In this document: positions 1 to 8,785 of the stretch, one piece after another
Layout: the number at the start of each line of letters is the position of its first letter
Position numbering within the stretch: position 1 is the first letter of the stretch
Assembly (NCBI RefSeq): GCF_030815865.1
Contig: NZ_JAUSXI010000001.1
Span: 1,922,001-1,986,000 of the forward strand
Direction: 5' to 3'
From: Arthrobacter globiformis
GTDB taxonomy: Bacteria > Actinomycetota > Actinomycetes > Actinomycetales > Micrococcaceae
Length of the DNA stretch: 64,000 nt
Notes under the pieces: model-generated
What the model was told of the DNA's origin: nothing
Database searches by the model: none
The model's input: the letters and a program-made list of their open reading frames with translations, nothing else
Translations under genes and position numbers: made by a program

Positions 1-764
1 TCGGCGGTGTGGTGCCGTGGCTCTACGCGAATGACACCAGCTTCCTGAAGGAAACCAGGTCCGCCGGCGGGGAGTGGCTCTGGGACGGCTTCTACGCCAA
101 CGATCCCTCCCGAGGCCTCCGCTCAGGCGGATACCAATGGCTCGAGCCCAACGCCAACGACGACCGTGTGTTCGAGTCCTTCGATTACCTCCGCGGGCTG
201 GTCAAGGACGGGCTCGGTGTCCGCCCGGAGGAAGGCGGCGGCAGCTCACTCGTGGGGCTATTCGCCTCCAACCGCATTGGCACCACGCCGGCCGGCGGCT
301 ACTGGGTCCAGGGCCTGCACGAGGCCGGGATGGGCGAAAGTGATTTCGACGTCCAGTTCTTCCCGCGCTGGAAGACCCAGCGCCACCAGTTCGGCACCGC
401 CGGCTACGCGATCATGAAGACCGCCAAAGACAAGGACGCCGCCTGGGAGTGGATCAAGTTCAGCTCCAGCCGTGAGGCGATGGAGCTGATCTTCCCGAAC
501 CCGATCACCACGCCGGCGCGCCGCTCCATGGTCAACGAACAGCTCTATGCCGGCAAGGGACCCGCGCACTGGAAGGTCTTCTACGACACCCTGGACCGGT
601 TCCCCACCTCCGGCCCCATTCCTGCACCACCGCAGCAGGCCGCCGTCGAAACGGCCCTGATGAAGAACGTATCGCTGGCTGTCAGCGGCGACGAGCGTCA
701 GCTCAAGCAGGCCCTCGCCTCCATGCAGCGCGACCTTGAACTGGCCTTGAGGAGGCAGTCATGA
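1..764 (+). CDS. Sugar ABC transporter substrate-binding protein, C-terminal part (5' end outside window)
   Basis: About 253 residues of the C-terminal half of an extracellular solute-binding protein (family 1, sugar type) are visible; the frame is open to the left edge, so signal peptide and N-lobe lie outside. The block around QFGTAGYAIMKTAKDKDAAW, followed by an EW(I/L)KF helix, is typical of the C-lobe of sugar-binding lipoproteins in this family. The stop overlaps the start of the first permease (ATGA), so the two are translationally coupled. Neighbouring permeases and a GH32 hydrolase suggest the ligand is sucrose or a fructo-oligosaccharide (inference). Confidence 0.85.
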   Translation, partial: GGVVPWLYANDTSFLKETRSAGGEWLWDGFYANDPSRGLRSGGYQWLEPNANDDRVFESFDYLRGLVKDGLGVRPEEGGGSSLVGLFASNRIGTTPAGGYWVQGLHEAGMGESDFDVQFFPRWKTQRHQFGTAGYAIMKTAKDKDAAWEWIKFSSSREAMELIFPNPITTPARRSMVNEQLYAGKGPAHWKVFYDTLDRFPTSGPIPAPPQQAAVETALMKNVSLAVSGDERQLKQALASMQRDLELALRRQS

Positions 765-1735
765 GCACCACCACCCGCCGGCCGGCAGGGCAGTCCGGCA
801 AGGGGGCAGCCGGCAAGGCGATGCCTGCCGCCACAGCCGGAAGAAACGCCACCGCCAAGTCACGGCAAGGCCAGCGCTGGCTGGCCTGGATCTTCCTGGC
901 CCCCACCATCCTCGGAATGGGCCTGTTCACGCTGATCCCAATCGTGGCGTCCGTGGTCCTCGCATTCTTCCGCTGGGACATCATTTCGGCGCCCACTTTC
1001 GTGGGCTTCGACAACTTCTCCGAAGTCGTCCAGGACCCCACCGTCCGGGTGTCATTCCTGAACACCATCCTGTTTGTGGTGGTGGCCGTGGCCCTCCAGT
1101 TGGGTCTTGCCCTCGCGCTGGCCATCATGGTGCAGGAGAAAATGCCGTCCTGGTTGCGCGTGTTCTTCCGCTCGGCGTTCTTCTTCCCGCTGATCCTGTC
1201 CGCTGCGTCGGTTTCCATCTTCATGCGGTATCTCTTCAATGAACAGTTCGGCGTGGTCAACTGGTTCCTGTCCCTCGTAGGCATCCCCGCCGTCCCGTGG
1301 CTGACCACGCCAGGCGGGTCCGCCGCCGTCGTGATCCTGGTCTACGTGTGGCAGAACTTCGGGTTCTCCTTCCTGCTGTTCATCGGCGGCCTGGCCTCCA
1401 TTCCCGTGGAGACATACGAAGCGGCAGCGATCGACGGCGCCACCGGCTGGCGCAAGCACCTGCACGTGACGCTGCCCCTGCTCAGCCCCACCACGCTGGT
1501 GGCCTCGGTGATGGCCATCATCAGCGCCCTCCAGGTGTTCGACCAGCCCTACGTGCTGACCCGTGGCGGCCCCGGCGACTCCACACGCACCGCCGTCATG
1601 GTGATCTTCGAATCGGCCTTCCAGCGCCTCGAGTTCGGCCAGGCGTCCGCCATCGGCGTTCTACTCACTCTGATCATTATGGCCATCACGGCCGCGCAGT
1701 TCCGGCTCAGCAAACGATTCGTCTTCTACCAGTAA
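761..1735 (+). CDS. Carbohydrate ABC transporter permease, MalF/UgpA type
   Basis: 324 aa integral membrane subunit of a sugar importer. About 35 polar N-terminal residues precede six hydrophobic segments. The cytoplasmic EAA loop that docks the ATPase is seen near residues 218-240 (EAAAIDGATGWRKHLHVTLP). ATG at 761 follows a good AGGAGG and overlaps the stop of the binding protein by 4 nt. No ATPase gene lies nearby; a shared MsmK-type ATPase elsewhere in the genome is usual for such operons. Confidence 0.93.
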   Translation: MSTTTRRPAGQSGKGAAGKAMPAATAGRNATAKSRQGQRWLAWIFLAPTILGMGLFTLIPIVASVVLAFFRWDIISAPTFVGFDNFSEVVQDPTVRVSFLNTILFVVVAVALQLGLALALAIMVQEKMPSWLRVFFRSAFFFPLILSAASVSIFMRYLFNEQFGVVNWFLSLVGIPAVPWLTTPGGSAAVVILVYVWQNFGFSFLLFIGGLASIPVETYEAAAIDGATGWRKHLHVTLPLLSPTTLVASVMAIISALQVFDQPYVLTRGGPGDSTRTAVMVIFESAFQRLEFGQASAIGVLLTLIIMAITAAQFRLSKRFVFYQ

Positions 1736-1743
1736 GGCCAGCC

Positions 1744-2646
1744 ATGACAACCACAACAGACCACGGCCTGGCTGGGCATTCCCCCAGGCTTTCCGAAGGC
1801 CTCCCGGAAACGGCATCCAATCGTCGCAGGTTCAACTGGAACTTCGCCTTCCGCATCGTTCTGCTGCTGCTCGCGGCCGCCCTGACGCTGGGCCCGGTGC
1901 TGTGGACCCTGTCCACATCGTTGCGGTCGCCGTCGGAATCCTTCAAGCTGCCGCCGTCGTTCATCCCGTGGAATCCGGACTTCACGTCCTACGGTGAGGT
2001 CTTCCAGCAGCTGAACATCTTCCTCCTCGTCCTCAACAGCGCCCTGGTGACAGGGCTGATCGCGGTGGGTCAGATGGTCTCCGCAGCGCTGGCAGGCTAT
2101 GCCTTCGCACACCTGAAGTTCCGCGGCCGCGGCGCACTTTTCTCGATCGTATTGGCCACCATGATGGTCCCTGTACAAGTCACGATCGTGCCCGTCTTCA
2201 TGCTGATCCGCGGCATGGGCCTTTCGGACACGCTGCTGGCGCTGATCCTGCCGGCCATTCCGACGGCGTTCGGCACCTTCCTGATGCGCCAGTACTTCAT
2301 GGGGCTCCCCGCCGAGCTCGCCGAGGCCGCCTCGATCGACGGCGCCTCGCCCTGGCGGACGTTCCGTTCCGTGTACGCGCCGCTGGCGATGCCCGGCATG
2401 GCGATCGTGGGAATCCTCGCGTTCAACTTCCACTGGAACGAGTTCTTCCGCCCGCTCATCCTGACCATCTCCGAACAAAACTTCACGCTCCCGCTCGGAC
2501 TGGTCTCGCTCCAGGGCAACCTGGGAACCGGCAGCATCTCCGTGGTGCTCGCAGGCGTGGTCCTGTCCATGATTCCGGCGCTGGTGGTCTTTATGTTCGG
2601 CCAGCGCGCACTCCAGGACGGCCTCACGGCCGGCACCGGAAAATAA
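1744..2646 (+). CDS. Carbohydrate ABC transporter permease, MalG/UgpE type
   Basis: 300 aa second permease. The open frame extends far upstream inside the first permease, but the ATG at 1744 lies 8 nt after the preceding stop and begins a normal-length MalG-like protein, so I use it. Six membrane segments are visible and the EAA loop is near residues 192-215 (AEAASIDGASPWRTF). It forms the heterodimeric channel with the upstream permease. The GH32 gene follows after 34 nt in the same direction, so one operon is likely. Confidence 0.92.
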   Translation: MTTTTDHGLAGHSPRLSEGLPETASNRRRFNWNFAFRIVLLLLAAALTLGPVLWTLSTSLRSPSESFKLPPSFIPWNPDFTSYGEVFQQLNIFLLVLNSALVTGLIAVGQMVSAALAGYAFAHLKFRGRGALFSIVLATMMVPVQVTIVPVFMLIRGMGLSDTLLALILPAIPTAFGTFLMRQYFMGLPAELAEAASIDGASPWRTFRSVYAPLAMPGMAIVGILAFNFHWNEFFRPLILTISEQNFTLPLGLVSLQGNLGTGSISVVLAGVVLSMIPALVVFMFGQRALQDGLTAGTGK

Positions 2647-2680
2647 CCCTCCCATTCCTGAATACTGAAAGGCCCCCTCC

Positions 2681-4138
2681 ATGCCCTCCCCGGACCTCGC
2701 CGCCGTCCGCTTCGCCGACGTCGCCGCCGCCCACACCGACCCCGCCTTCCCGCGGTTCCACCCGCGTCCTGCCCAGGGCTGGATCAACGATCCCAACGGC
2801 ATCAGCCACATCAACGGCCGGTACCACGTGTTTTTCCAGTACAACCCGGACTCAGCCAGGCACCACAGGATCGTCTGGGGCCACGTGAGCTCAGCCGACC
2901 TGGTGCGCTGGGAAGAACACCCGGTGGCGCTGCGCCCGCAGCACGGCGGGCCGGATGAGTACGGCTGCTGGACCGGTGTGGTGACGGACGACGGCGGTGT
3001 TCCCACCGCGGCGTACTCGGGCGTCCGCGGCGACGGGGGTCACTCCCAGGTGGTCATCGCCCGCGGCACGGAGGACCTGGTCCAGTGGGAACAGTCCGGC
3101 CACGTGGCGGCCTCGATGCCGGCCGACGGGGAGGTCATTGCGGTGCGCGATCCGTTCATCTTCCGGTTCAACGGCAAGCGGTACGCCATACAGGGCGCCG
3201 GCCTCGCCAGCGGGAACGCCGCACTGCTCCTGTACACGGTGGAGGACATGTCCGACTGGAAGTACCAGGGTGTCTGGCTGACCTCGGAGAACCCGGTGGC
3301 CGCCGAATCCACGCCGGCCGAGATCTGGGAATGCCCGCAGCTGGTGCGGGTGCCTGATTCCTCCGGTGATTTGGGGTTCGCGGGAGATGCCTCCGGCGAG
3401 TCCTCTGAAGATTCCGGGACCTGGCTGATGATGTTCTCGCTTTGGCTTTCCGGTGACGCCCACGAACACGCCAACGGCGTGGGTCACCTGGTCGGTTCGC
3501 TGACCGAGGACCCGGAGACCGGGCTGCCGGTCTTCACCCCACGCGGCGGCGGGAAGTCCGACCTCGGGCGCGACTTCTACGCTCCCCAGATCGTGGCGCT
3601 GGAGGACCGCGCCCTGCTGTGGGGCTGGGCCAATGAGGGCCCGGGCCGCGACGGACGCCGCGGCCGCAGCCAGGACGAAATTGACGCTGCCGGCTGGGCG
3701 GGTGTCCTGACCTTCCCGCGTGAACTCTCTGTGGTCGACGGCGCCCTTGCCGTCAGCCCCGCCCCGGAAATCGACGCCTACCGTGGAGCGCGGACGGCCA
3801 GCCAGGCGGGCGGATCTATTGTGCTGCCTCCGTTTGCCGAGGCCTTGGTGACTGCGGGCGGGGCTGGTTCGGAAGGTGCGGGTGCTGGCGGGGACACCGC
3901 CGTCGAACTCCTGCTCGTGGGGGACGGCAGCCGCCAGACCGTCTTCAACGGAACCATCGCACCGGGCGAGGAACTGCGGGTCTTCGTGGATGCCTCGCTG
4001 GTGGAGGTCTACCGGGCCGGTTCGGTGGCCACCACACTGCGTGCTTACCCGGCGGCGGGGGAAGAGTGGCAGCTGCACATTCCTACCGGTGCCTCCGCCG
4101 ATGTCTGGGAACTAGTGCAGGCGCCGGCCCAGGGCTGA
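2681..4138 (+). CDS. GH32 beta-fructosidase (sucrose/fructan hydrolase)
   Basis: 485 aa glycoside hydrolase family 32 enzyme that hydrolyses terminal beta-fructofuranosyl bonds. The three family signatures are present: WINDPNG at 34-40 (nucleophile Asp37), RDP at 156-158 (transition-state Asp157) and WEC at 216-218 (acid/base Glu217). A C-terminal beta-sandwich follows from about residue 350. There is no signal peptide, so it is cytoplasmic and would cleave sugar imported by the adjacent ABC system. Sequence alone does not separate sucrose, kestose and inulo-oligosaccharide as substrate. Confidence 0.93.
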   Translation: MPSPDLAAVRFADVAAAHTDPAFPRFHPRPAQGWINDPNGISHINGRYHVFFQYNPDSARHHRIVWGHVSSADLVRWEEHPVALRPQHGGPDEYGCWTGVVTDDGGVPTAAYSGVRGDGGHSQVVIARGTEDLVQWEQSGHVAASMPADGEVIAVRDPFIFRFNGKRYAIQGAGLASGNAALLLYTVEDMSDWKYQGVWLTSENPVAAESTPAEIWECPQLVRVPDSSGDLGFAGDASGESSEDSGTWLMMFSLWLSGDAHEHANGVGHLVGSLTEDPETGLPVFTPRGGGKSDLGRDFYAPQIVALEDRALLWGWANEGPGRDGRRGRSQDEIDAAGWAGVLTFPRELSVVDGALAVSPAPEIDAYRGARTASQAGGSIVLPPFAEALVTAGGAGSEGAGAGGDTAVELLLVGDGSRQTVFNGTIAPGEELRVFVDASLVEVYRAGSVATTLRAYPAAGEEWQLHIPTGASADVWELVQAPAQG

Positions 4139-4162
4139 CTTCGCATGCGGACTTAGTCCCAG

Positions 4163-4201
4163 CCGGGCCTAACGTCCGGCCGGGCCTAACGTCCGGCCGG
4201 G
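4163..4201. repeat. 17-bp tandem duplication at the 3' end of the lacI-type gene
   Basis: Two exact copies of a 17-bp unit (CCGGGCCTAACGTCCGG), at 4163-4179 and 4180-4196, are followed by a partial third copy. On the minus strand one copy supplies the last codons and TAG stop of the LacI-family gene; the other repeats this stop region just downstream. A comparable duplication of a gene end is seen at 17288-17345. Confidence 0.85.
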
Positions 4202-5295
4202 AGCGGGCCGGTGGAATCCCGGACCACCAGGCGGCAGGGGACCATCGTCTCGGCCTGCGCGGAACGGTTGGTGCTTGCAGCGGCGGCGGGGCTGGTACCC
4301 GGCCCGCCGTCGTCGTCGTTCTTTCCATCCGGTGCAGACTCCACCTCCGCGAGGAGCGCCGTCATGGCGGCGGCCCCCATTTCCCGGAGCGGAAGGGCCA
4401 TGGTGGTGAGCGCCGGGACCATGGTTTTGGCGATGCGGAATTCGTCGTCGTAGCCCATGACGGACACATCCTGCGGTACGTTCAGCCCCAGCCGGTAGCA
4501 GGCCAGCACGACGCCGATGGCGAGACGGTCGTTGGCGCACAGGATCGCGGTGGGGCGCGTGGCCGGATCCACACCGTCGAGGAGCTTCATGGCACCGTGG
4601 AAGCCGGCGTCGGTGTCCCAGCCAACCTGGAGAACACGGTCCTCATTCACGGGGACGCCGGCGCCGCCAAAGGCCTCTCGGTAGCCCTCGATCCGGCGGG
4701 GCGCGGCGGGCGTCAGGGAGTCCCCGGCGAGGAAGGCGATGTCCCGGTGGCCGAGGGCCATGACGTGCTCGGCTGCTTCCCGACCGCCCCTGACCTCGTC
4801 CGGGATGACAGCCGGAAGGCCGGCATCGGGGCGGTCGTCGAAACAGTTGGCCAGGATCGACGGGACCCGGGCCATGTTCGGCGGCACGTGCAGGGGACGC
4901 AGGCCCACCGTCACGTACATCAAGCCGTCAACCTGCCGGTCCAGCAGGGTTTCCACTGCGCTTTCGTCACGGGACTCGTCCAGTTCGGTGTCCATGACCA
5001 CCGTGACAAAGCCGTGCGACCGCGCCACAGCGTCTGCCCCGGCGATGATGTTGCCGTCGAACGGGCTGGTGACCACCTGGTCCGACACGATCCCGATGAC
5101 CCGCGACCGCTGATTTCGCAGGCTGAGGGCGATCTTGTTCGGCGAGTAATTGAGGGCGGCGGCTGCTTCCCGGATGCGCTGCTGGCTTTCGAGGGCCACG
5201 TTGCCATCGCCCCGCCCGTTGAGCACGAGTGACACAGCGCTGCGCGAGACACCTGCCAGCTTGGCGACGTCCAGTGCGGTGGCCTTGCGGTTCAT
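4186..5295 (-). CDS. LacI-family transcriptional regulator
   Basis: 369 aa. The N-terminal LacI helix-turn-helix is at residues 4-26 (DVAKLAGVSRSAVSLVLNGR), followed by a hinge helix with the usual LNYSPN motif and a periplasmic-binding-like effector domain (VIGIVSDQV onward). The ATG at 5295 is preceded on its strand by a purine-rich AGAGGA. It lies convergent to the sugar ABC/GH32 operon and very probably represses it in response to the sugar or a breakdown product. The operator would lie upstream of that operon, outside the window. A poorly conserved Gly/Asp-rich stretch lies near residues 325-345. Confidence 0.92.
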   Translation of the reverse strand: MNRKATALDVAKLAGVSRSAVSLVLNGRGDGNVALESQQRIREAAAALNYSPNKIALSLRNQRSRVIGIVSDQVVTSPFDGNIIAGADAVARSHGFVTVVMDTELDESRDESAVETLLDRQVDGLMYVTVGLRPLHVPPNMARVPSILANCFDDRPDAGLPAVIPDEVRGGREAAEHVMALGHRDIAFLAGDSLTPAAPRRIEGYREAFGGAGVPVNEDRVLQVGWDTDAGFHGAMKLLDGVDPATRPTAILCANDRLAIGVVLACYRLGLNVPQDVSVMGYDDEFRIAKTMVPALTTMALPLREMGAAAMTALLAEVESAPDGKNDDDGGPGTSPAAAASTNRSAQAETMVPCRLVVRDSTGPLPAGR

Positions 5296-5436
5296 GGGCT
5301 GGTCCTCTAGTGGGAAACTCTCTGTTTTGCTGCAGTCTACCTAACTCGTGTGAGCTTGGCGCCCGCGTGCTGCTGCTCTTCGGGTGGGTACCCGCTGCCA
5401 GACCGACTGCGGTCAGCGGTGCGGGATACTTAAGCC

Positions 5437-6651
5437 ATGCAGACTTCCGGCTCCAGCCGTCCAGACAGCCAGCCGCGCACCGTCGTCATTCTCGGATCCA
5501 CCGGTTCCATCGGCACCCAGGCGATTGACGTCGTCGACGGCGCCCCGGACCTTTTTGAGGTTGTGGCGCTCAGCGCCGGGGGCGGCAATCTCGAACTCCT
5601 CGCCCGGCAGGCCGTGCACACCCGGGCCGCCGCCATCGGCATCGCCGCAGGTGACCCGGGGCGCCTGCGGGACCTGATCAACGACGCCGCCAGGTTAGCC
5701 GGGGTGGGTCAGTACCGTCCCGAGATCATCGCCGGCCCCGACGCCTCGGCCAGGATCGCCGCCGTGAAGGCGGACGTGGTGCTCAACGGCATCACAGGCT
5801 CGATCGGCCTGGCGCCAACCCTCGCCGCGCTGGAGTCCGGGGCCACGCTGGCGCTGGCCAACAAGGAATCCCTGATCGTTGGCGGTTCGCTGGTCAAGGC
5901 CGCCGCCGCGGAGGGGCAGATCGTTCCGGTCGACTCCGAGCACTCCGCCATCGCCCAGTGCCTGCGCTCCGGGACCGCCGGAGAAGTGGACAAGCTCATC
6001 CTGACCGCCTCGGGCGGGCCCTTCCGCGGCCGGACCCGCGAACAGCTCTCGGCCGTCACGCCGGAGGAGGCGCTGGCCCACCCCACCTGGGACATGGGCC
6101 TGATGGTCACCACCAACTCAGCCAGCCTGGTCAACAAGGGCCTTGAGGTCATTGAGGCGCACCTGCTGTTCGACATCCCCTTGGAACGGATCGAGGTGGT
6201 GGTCCATCCGCAGTCAGTGGTCCACTCCATGGTGCAGTTCGTGGACGGTTCCACCATTGCCCAGGCGTCGCCGCCTGACATGCGCCTTCCAATTGCGCTT
6301 GGCTTGGGCTGGCCGCACCGGGTGCCCAGCGCGGCGACGCCGTGCGACTGGACGCAGGCCACCAGTTGGACGTTCGAGCCGCTGGACGCCGGCGCGTTCC
6401 CCGCCGTCCGGCTGGCCAAGGACGCGGCGAAACAGGGCAGTACCTACCCTGCAGTGTTCAACGCCGCCAACGAGGAAGCCGTCATGGCTTTCCATGCGGG
6501 ACGAATCCGGTTCACAGACATCGTGGATACGATCGAAGCCGTCCTCAGCGAGCATTCGGGTTCCTCCGGGCTAACGGTCGGAACCGTGCTCGATGCTGAG
6601 ACGTGGGCACGTGCGCGCACCCACGAACGTTTAGCAGTGAGCAGTCTCTAG
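5437..6651 (+). CDS. dxr: 1-deoxy-D-xylulose 5-phosphate reductoisomerase
   Basis: 404 aa MEP-pathway enzyme converting DXP to 2-C-methyl-D-erythritol 4-phosphate with NADPH. The nucleotide-binding motif GSTGSIG is at 20-26, then the family blocks [12 protein letters not shown], the metal-binding [12 protein letters not shown], and the C-terminal FNAANEEAV. Length is normal. No clear Shine-Dalgarno precedes ATG 5437; a GATACT hexamer ends 6 nt upstream, so transcription may be nearly leaderless. It is followed by the site-2 protease after 19 nt, an order common in actinobacteria (dxr, rip, ispG). Confidence 0.97.
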   Translation: MQTSGSSRPDSQPRTVVILGSTGSIGTQAIDVVDGAPDLFEVVALSAGGGNLELLARQAVHTRAAAIGIAAGDPGRLRDLINDAARLAGVGQYRPEIIAGPDASARIAAVKADVVLNGITGSIGLAPTLAALESGATLALANKESLIVGGSLVKAAAAEGQIVPVDSEHSAIAQCLRSGTAGEVDKLILTASGGPFRGRTREQLSAVTPEEALAHPTWDMGLMVTTNSASLVNKGLEVIEAHLLFDIPLERIEVVVHPQSVVHSMVQFVDGSTIAQASPPDMRLPIALGLGWPHRVPSAATPCDWTQATSWTFEPLDAGAFPAVRLAKDAAKQGSTYPAVFNAANEEAVMAFHAGRIRFTDIVDTIEAVLSEHSGSSGLTVGTVLDAETWARARTHERLAVSSL

Positions 6652-6670
6652 GAAGCAGCAGATCTGAAGC

Positions 6671-8002
6671 ATGAGTCCCGTTATCCTCTTTATTCTTGGT
6701 GTCGTCTTTGTGGCGGTCGGCATCGCGGTATCCATTGCGCTGCATGAGGTGGGCCACCTGGTGCCGGCCAAGCTGTTCAAGGTGCGAGTCACCAAGTACA
6801 TGATCGGCTTCGGACCCACCATCTGGTCGACCAAAAAGGGCGAGACCGAGTACGGCTTCAAGGCGCTGCCTCTGGGCGGCTACGTGTCGATGATCGGCAT
6901 GTACCCGCCCAACAAGGAGGACGGCTCGGTGCGCCCGTCCAGCACCGGCATGTTCCAGACGCTGGCCAGCGAGGCCCGCTCCATGGCCCATGAAGATGTG
7001 GGGCCGGGGGACGAGAACCGCGTGTTCTACCGGCTCCCTGTCTGGAAGAAGATCATCATCATGCTGGGCGGGCCGGCAATGAACCTGCTGATCGGCCTCG
7101 TGCTCACGGCCGTGCTGCTCATGGGGTTCGGCATCTCCGAGCCCACCACCACCATCGCCGACGTCTCCAAGTGCCAGGTGAAGGCGGGGGAGTCGGTCGA
7201 CCCAAACTCCGCCGACTGCAAACCGACACCGGCAGCTGCGGGGCAGCTCAAGCCCAACGACGTCATCACCGCCTTCGACGGAAAAACCGTTACCAGCTGG
7301 GACCAGCTCACGGGCTGGATTCGCGCTTCTGCGGGCAAGGAAGTGTCCATCACTGTTGAGCGCAACGGCTCGCCGGTGACCAGCACCGTCACCCCTGTTC
7401 TGTCGGCACGCCCAGTCGTCGGTCCGGATGGGCGCCAGGCGAAGGACGACGCCGGAAAGCTCCTGTACCAGGACGTTGGCTTCCTGGGCATCGGTGCGCA
7501 GACCGCTCTGGTTCCCCAGCCGGCGTCGTCCGTCCTGCCCATGGCGGGGGAGAACATCAGGCAGGTTGCCGGGGTGGTCCTCAATCTGCCGGCCCGGGTG
7601 GTCGGAGTGGCCAAGGCGGCCTTTAGCGAAGAACCCCGCGACCCCAACGGCCCCATCAGCGTGGTGGGCGTGGGCCGCGTGGCGGGCGAAGTGGCCGCCA
7701 TGGAGGAAGTGCCTGCCCAGGCCCGGCTTGCCGCCTTGGTGGGACTGCTTGCCGGGCTGAATTTTGCCTTGGCGGTCTTCAACCTGATCCCGCTGCTCCC
7801 GCTCGACGGCGGGCACGTCGCCGGCGCACTCTACGAGGCAGTGCGGCGGCGGGCGGCAAAGCTGCTCGGCAAACCCGACCCCGGCGCCTTTGACATCGCG
7901 AAACTGCTGCCGGTGACCTACGTAGTGGCCGCACTGCTCATGGGAATGGGTGCGCTGCTGATCTACGCGGACATCGTGAAGCCGGTGAATCTCTTCGGAT
8001 GA
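6671..8002 (+). CDS. M50 site-2 intramembrane metalloprotease (RseP/Rip1 type)
   Basis: 443 aa. The zinc motif HEVGH is at residues 25-29 inside the first membrane helix, and the distal LPLDGGH motif is near residue 375 in a C-terminal helix. A PDZ region lies between them at roughly 160-270. Such proteases cut anti-sigma factors or other single-pass proteins within the membrane. The position directly after dxr matches the actinobacterial Rip1 locus. Substrate unknown here. Confidence 0.94.
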   Translation: MSPVILFILGVVFVAVGIAVSIALHEVGHLVPAKLFKVRVTKYMIGFGPTIWSTKKGETEYGFKALPLGGYVSMIGMYPPNKEDGSVRPSSTGMFQTLASEARSMAHEDVGPGDENRVFYRLPVWKKIIIMLGGPAMNLLIGLVLTAVLLMGFGISEPTTTIADVSKCQVKAGESVDPNSADCKPTPAAAGQLKPNDVITAFDGKTVTSWDQLTGWIRASAGKEVSITVERNGSPVTSTVTPVLSARPVVGPDGRQAKDDAGKLLYQDVGFLGIGAQTALVPQPASSVLPMAGENIRQVAGVVLNLPARVVGVAKAAFSEEPRDPNGPISVVGVGRVAGEVAAMEEVPAQARLAALVGLLAGLNFALAVFNLIPLLPLDGGHVAGALYEAVRRRAAKLLGKPDPGAFDIAKLLPVTYVVAALLMGMGALLIYADIVKPVNLFG

Positions 8003-8089
8003 TACCTGGTGCTAAACCTTGATTGACTGATTACTAAAAATCAGCTTCAAATGATTGATTTTCGAATATAAGCCGGATACGGTTTCTGT

Positions 8090-8785
8090 ATGTACGTTCT
8101 GACCATCGACCAGCGTGGCAGCACCAGCGACGTGGACCGCGTACCCGAGCTCCTCGGCGACCTCGGCAGCCATCCTGGCGTCCGCTTTGAACGCTCTGTC
8201 GGCGACGAAGTACAGGGCGTCCTGCAGGACCCGGCCCTGGTGGTCGACGTGGCCCTGCACGCCCTGCGAAGCGGGCACTGGTACGTCGGAATCGGCGTCG
8301 GCCCGGGAACCCTGCCGCCGGACGCGAGCCCGCGCGAAGGGTCCGGCCCCGCCTTTGTCGCTGCTCGCCGGGCGGTGGAGCGGGCCAAGTCAGCCGCGAG
8401 CCATGTCCCCGCGGCCGTGGTTGCCGGAAGCCGCGAGCACGAGGCCGTCGTGGCGTGCGCAAACGCGGAGGCGGTGCTGCGGCTGGTCGGCGGGCTGGTG
8501 CAGGCACGGACCGAGGCCCAGTGGCGCGTGGTGGATGCCCTCCGTGCGAAGAGCGGTGCAGCCACCGAACAGGGCTCCGGACGCCACGGACTCCAGAAAC
8601 AGGTTGCGCGGGAGCTGGGAATCACCGAACAGTCGGTGAGCCGGGCCGTCCTCCGGTCGGGCTGGCAGGAAGAATGGGCGGCAAGGCCGGCGGTGGAAAT
8701 GCTGCTGGCAACCGCCCACCGCCTCGTCCTTGAGAACCTCACACCTGGAGCCCAGGACGGCGACGACAACCGAGGAGAAGCGTGA
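8090..8785 (+). CDS. SatD-like protein: putative degenerate nucleotide-cyclase fold plus C-terminal HTH
   Basis: 231 aa. The overall pattern matches the SatD family, whose biochemical role is unclear to me. Residues 3-12 (VLTIDQRGST) resemble the first metal-binding strand of class III nucleotide cyclases, with Asp7 in place. SVGDEVQG at 37-43 resembles the second metal-binding hairpin (Asp39), YVGIGVG and PAFVAARRA (Arg93) resemble later cyclase blocks. The transition-state Asn is replaced by Phe89, so catalysis is doubtful. A helix-turn-helix (QVARELGITEQSVSRAVL) lies near 172-190. It overlaps the next gene by 4 nt (GTGA). The cyclase relation is my inference from motifs. Confidence 0.75.
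   Translation: MYVLTIDQRGSTSDVDRVPELLGDLGSHPGVRFERSVGDEVQGVLQDPALVVDVALHALRSGHWYVGIGVGPGTLPPDASPREGSGPAFVAARRAVERAKSAASHVPAAVVAGSREHEAVVACANAEAVLRLVGGLVQARTEAQWRVVDALRAKSGAATEQGSGRHGLQKQVARELGITEQSVSRAVLRSGWQEEWAARPAVEMLLATAHRLVLENLTPGAQDGDDNRGEA

Noticed and set aside
4066..5232. 388-codon plus-strand frame opposite the LacI-family gene
   Set aside because: Composition rich in His/Gly/Arg without motifs; the minus strand has the LacI HTH and binding-protein fold.
8040..8089. LexA box upstream of the SatD-like gene (TTCGAATATAAGCC)
   Set aside because: Only the left half fits; the right half GTTCG is missing, unlike the boxes at 53248 and 62995.
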